Of a stretch of 64,000 nucleotides of DNA, positions 49,201 to 55,200 are shown one piece after another. Below the pieces are notes generated by a model that saw nothing but the letters and a program-made list of their open reading frames with translations, had not been told where the DNA came from and did not search any database. How positions within the stretch are numbered: the first letter of the stretch is position 1; every line of letters begins with the position of its first letter. Position numbers and translations under genes: made by a program. The DNA is from Hyalella azteca (lineage: Eukaryota; Arthropoda; Malacostraca; Amphipoda; Hyalellidae): the NCBI RefSeq assembly GCF_000764305.2, contig NW_025944327.1, positions 248,001-312,000 of the forward strand, written 5' to 3'.

Positions 49201-52200
49201 AGGAAAGCGAGGGCAAAACAGCAAGGCGAGAATCATGCTACAAAATGTAGGCAAAGTTTGAAGATTTTGCTCCACGGATGGTAGAGTGAAGAGTGCAACT
49301 AGCGACACACGTTGGCAAGTTTCACGGATCAGGCAGCCACAGAACGAGACAGCTCAAACAGCATTTTTTATGCATGTCAAAAAAGAGCGGGTAAATAGTT
49401 AAAATCAACACAGATAAAGTCATTTTGGCCAAAGATCAAGAATTCTAATTGATCGAAGACGAAAAGCACGTTGGACGGACATCTAGTATTCATTCAAGGC
49501 TGCACTGAGCAAGGAAGACTTCTTCCTTACCAAGAGTTATTTTACTTAATGCCAGACGTTATACGCAGAATAATTTACTTTTTTTGTGCAAATAATTCTT
49601 CACAAAAATGAGCGATGTTTTGGTAAAGTCAGGACGAACCTGGTAGCCAACAATCCGTTCGTGACTCCAAACATCGCACGAAACATGTCACATCAAACGA
49701 AACGTTTAAATAATTACGGCCTAGTAATGGTTATATAATAGCTGTCGCACATTATACAATAGACGTCGTTTAAACTTTTCTTGCTTAGTGATGATTATAT
49801 ATTAGCTACCGTATCGCATAAGCTGTCTTCCGAATGCAAACAAGACTAAGTGCGACTTTATTTATATTATCCCTTGAGTAAAGAAAATTTAATTTGAAGA
49901 TAATTATTATCCCTCGAGTTTTTAGCCCGCTGCGAACCTGAGGCGGGTCCGTACATCATAACCACTTCTCTCGCTCACGTTGACTTGCTCGATCACGTAT
50001 CGTGGTCAAAAAACCGTGCACCTCCAGCGAGAAAAAACAGCGTTGCTCAATAAATAGCAAGCACACGAAAAAATCCCACACAATGTCAATTGCAAAAAAC
50101 GTACTAGTCAGAAGTTCTGAACTATTGTGAAGTGTACACAGATTCGACTGTGCTTGAAATATACAGCGTGTTTCCATACAATATTTTCAGTTCTCGTATT
50201 TGTAGAAATGTGCGGCCGACAATTTAAGAAACCAAATTTGCATTTTGACTACTTGCATCCTTTTAGTCTTGAGCTCCACTGACATTCTTGGGCTGTGCAC
50301 TGACATTCTTGGGCTGTGCACTGCCAGTCTTGGGCTGTGCACTGCCAGTCTTGTGCTACAGTCTTGTGCTGTGCACTGCCAGTTTTGGGCTGTGCACTGT
50401 CAGTCTTGTGCTGTGCACTGCCAGTCTTGGGCTGTCCACAGCCAATCTCGAGCTGTCAATGGTCAGTCCTGTACTCCTGTGCGTTGCAAATCAGATGTGT
50501 TCACAACACCGCACGGCGCACGCACGACGTCAAGCTACACAACTTTCGCTCGGTACAGCGACGTGCGAATGTTTTTGCACGTGCGAATGTTCTTACATGG
50601 GCGAATGTTCTAAACGTACGGATGTTCTAATACATGCGAATGTTCGTACAGGTGCCGACCGCTCTAGCGCGCAAGCGTGACAATGCACACGAATAAACCC
50701 TATACCAGTCATTAATAGATGAATTTAATAGCATTTAGAGTGCATCGAGCTTACAGCAACTTAATCCTGAAGCCATAGAAAGAAACAGTTCTCTTTAGCT
50801 AGAACTTGACAAATGTATACAAGTATATTAAAGAACTGACCTTAATGGTCAGTATGAAAAAAGAGGCTTAATAGCTTCTTAGGCTCATCGTGCAGCAGCA
50901 ACATGTAAAAGCAGCATGCAACAGAAGAAGCAGGAGCGTGAAGCTGGCAGCGGTACGAGGTGACCAGCACATGAAGGTCACACAACACCTGTGTCCACTA
51001 ACACACTTACCCAACGCACACAAACACACATACCTTTATAACGCATACATGGATGCATTCATGCCGTATACTCGGCTATACTCCACATACCACTTACCTA
51101 ATTATGATGTATGCCTCATATATCGCATACCCAGCTATAGATATCTACAAACCGCATACCTCGATCTACCTCACATATATACCGCATACTTCGATATACC
51201 TCACATACCGCATACCCAGCTATAGTTATCCACATACCATACCTCATGCCCAGAAATATATACCCCAAATACCGTATACCTAATGCAGACGCCACTAACA
51301 TCTCATACCTCAAAGAAATACTCATATTCGCACGTGTATTGTGATTCCTTTGTTTTCGTATTAAATTACATCTAAACAAACAAGGTCTGTTAGTTGGTGT
51401 GTGTGCAAGCTGAAGTACGGGAGGTTACAGTCACCAATCATATTATACATTACACGAAGCTATTTTACAACAAATGAGGATAAAATATTCGGGTATAGCT
51501 TTGTAGAATAAAATTTTCGGTAGCGAAGAAACATCAGCCGTAGGTATACTCAGAAGTGTAATTTAATAACCCCTCCAGAATTCCAATCTAGCAGAAACGA
51601 AGCTATTTCCCATGTTCCATGTAAAATGCAGTACTTAGAAGTACGTATGTGGATTATTTCCTGTTTTGGATAAGTCATTTTGTCCGAATAATCACACACT
51701 GCACGTAGCACTGCTAGGTACGCACTTTCACTGAAATAATGCACACCAGGGCAAAAAGTACATCGCTATTTAGACGGACAAAGTCAAACTCATTTCTCTC
51801 AGTGTAAGGGTGGGCGACATAGGTACAAGTAGCCCCAAAAAACAGGTTTGGTATTAAAACTCCGAGGTCTCGTAGCCATACGTTTGAGGTGTGTATATAT
51901 AATATTAATAACAATAATATATAATAAGTATATACCCATACAATTTTCATCACATGGTGCCATAGAAGGTTGCATGGTGTCATAGAAGGTGGAATAATGC
52001 GGCATATCACGATAAGGCCGTCGTATCTTCAGGAATGCGGTGCCATGAACCTACAAATGTTAATACACTGAGCACAATCTGACTCAAGATAGACGTGTAT
52101 TATCAGTGTATTTCCCGAGGCCCCTGGAAGCTGATGATGTTCCGACCATGATTTGCAATAGGGGTGACCTCAGATGAATGGGCGGGTCATGAAATTGACA

Positions 52201-55200
52201 TTCCAATCAATCAGTCGTCAATTGTTTCCTTTTGTAGTGTTATTCCTACCAGTGATTGTAGGCGTAACTATGAAGTTATTCCTACCCACTATTGGATGCG
52301 CACTATGAAGTTACCTATTCCTGTCAGGTATTGGATTCATACCTATTAAGTTATTCATAACAGCGATTTTAAGCATAACTAAGAAGTTTTTCCTGCCAGT
52401 TATTGAATGCATAACTATGATGGTATCTTTCCATTTGCATTTTTAGCGCATTTTCTCATTTATGGAAAAAAATGCACTATTGTGCTCGCCATGTCCGTCG
52501 GTCTGTCTGTCTGTCTGTCTGTCCGTCCGTCCGTCTGTCTGTACGTGATCTCAAGTTTTCGTCGACGAGAAAATGCGCTCTCTGTCACTGCAGAGAGTAC
52601 CTACTGAGTTATATTCTTTATAAATCTGCCCATTTTCCAATAGGAGTTAATAGTTTATACTTTATAAGAAACTGGCAATGGTTGCTTGGATATGAAAACC
52701 ATTGAGTAAAATATCAATAGACAGTTAATGTTCAGGAGAGGCTGATTTTTAAAATTATAAAACTTGACATGAATTACTCAACTGTTTCTTGTTTCATCTA
52801 CATAACAAAAATATGATCTTAACTTCTAGTGGTATAATTTGTTAATTATTAAATAATTTGTTCATTATCAGCAACTGGTAAGACAGGAATGAAGCTTCCT
52901 CATGCATATTTGTGGATCCAATGGCAACATTTCTTCATGTTTGGTCAATCTCATTGACATATGATTGCATGGGAATCAAGGATATTGTGCGACAGATTTT
53001 CATGAATTATGCCAAAATGTTAGGTTTCTCTCACATTAGTTCCTTTTCAATGCAGGAAGATAATGTTGTCCGTTAGGTTAGAACATACATAGTGAGTGCA
53101 GCTAATTTGAACAAATTACCACTTTATTGAAATTTGATTGCCAGCATCAACAAAATGAAACCAAATATTTCATAGATGATTTTCTGATAATATAGATAGG
53201 TATATATGCTAACGAATAATATAAAATAATTGAAATTGCATGCCTTTTGAATAATTGGGATGGAAAAATTTTGCAGAGGGTATCGGCATAGACGACATAC
53301 CGTAGTCTTTGGGCAAAAGCATGATTGAAAAACTGTGCCTCTTCAGTAAATCTTCATAAGGTATAGTTTTAGAGCTCCAATTCCAACAGTGTAGTTAATT
53401 TGCAAAAGTCACAGCTCTTATTGCTTTTATTATCAGCTGAACTTGAAATATTAAGGTTTGGTCATCCTGTAAAAATAAGTCCTCATCAATATCATCCCAA
53501 TTGTGGTCACATTAAAGTAAAAACACTATGGTGTACATCAATTAAATATTGGGCAAACACTGTTTTGCGCATTTTCTCATTTATGGAAAAAATGCACTAT
53601 TGTGCTCGCCATGTCCGTCTGTCTGTCCGTCCGTCTGTCCGTGACCTCAAGTTTTCGTCGACGAGAAAATGTGCTCTGTCACTCACTGCAGTGAGCACTG
53701 AGTTATATTTTTTCTTAAATGTCACGGCTCTAAAGCCAGACTGTAAGATAGTGCCTATTAGACTGAAATATTAGTGTCTTTCCAGGCTTTCATTACCAAG
53801 AAAATATATAACCAGTATCATCAAGCTTGGAATACATCACTTTTCTATAGGCAATGAATATATAGATCTTTCAGGCTGCAACTAGAGCTTTTCCACCATT
53901 TTTGGAACTAGGAAATTTTTTTCTATCAATTGTTGATAAAAGTGCATCACACTGTTTGATTGAAAATTTAGTGAAAATTTGCCACTCTGGAGCTGAAAGA
54001 TTTCAGTAGTGAGAAGGAAAATTTTAATCCAGCTTTCTGAGCAAAAACTTGAGCTTTCCTGTCATTTTATGGAGCTGAAAGATTACTGCTAGATGAATAG
54101 TTAATTGGATTGAAAATAAAATGGCACAATCAAGTTGGAAGTTTCTAAATTCATTGAAAATTTGCTACTTTGGACCTATAATCTTTGATACAAAGTGGTA
54201 GTCAATTTCTTGCAGGTTGCTGCAAACTTAATGTCTTCTTAATGACCATGTCCCTTTGTAATTTAGGAGCGCACTAGCCAAAATTGGAGCACTTGTCCTG
54301 GAAAAGGAGTGGACGCTCTGGCCAACTGCAGTACAGCACTTCAGCACCCAATTCACTGCCATTCCCTTATCAATTAACACTCTTACAGTGCCTTCAAACT
54401 GCATCCCCCCATTTTCAAGATCTGCAATTGTTATGGCATAGCTAATTGACCAACCACTTTCTGGAATTCCATCATGAATATGCAGTTCAGCTTAGTTTAC
54501 AAAATAAATAGGTGCCGCTAGTCAGGCTATCAGCATTTATTATGGTACTTTATGTGAGACAATATACTACTTCAGGATCAGGTCCATTTTTCATACATAT
54601 ACCTATAAATGAAAGAGTGCACTTATTTTTTTGCTTGAAAAATCTTAAAAATATATTTTCCTCGTTTTATTTAAAACTCTGTTAAGCCTATTAGTATTTA
54701 AAAATGATCAAGTGTTGGGCCAGAACTACCTATATATATCTTGTATTCATAAACCAACATTCATATAATTCTACCCTGGCCAGTACCTCCACTCCAGGCT
54801 CCACTTAGCAGTAAGCACTAAACTCAATGACAATCTGAACTGTCTGGTGTCAGCTATTACAGTGACACAGGCATGGAATATATCTATTTGGCAAGCTGGG
54901 ACTGGATTTTTTGAGCTGTGGTTTTATGGGTTTGCCAGCCATGATTCTATTTCTTTGAGCTGTTAATACCATATCATGGCCGTGAAAAGTCATTTACGTG
55001 AGGCGAATTAATTATTTACAAAGTCCCATGCACGTGTTACCCAAATCTCTGATTTTACCCCAAAAACAGTCACTAACATTTGTCTTCACTTAAGCGGCAA
55101 CTGAACAAGTGATAATACAGTCTGATCTCAACCAAGCATGGAAAATATCTACTTTCAGGGCCGCAACTAGAGGTTTCCTGCCATTTCCGGAACCACGAGA

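Noticed and set aside
51830..51900. Minus-strand [10 protein letters not shown] resembling the RT DLGVL motif
   Set aside because: The rest of the frame is a dispersed non-coding repeat, and no other RT block is nearby.
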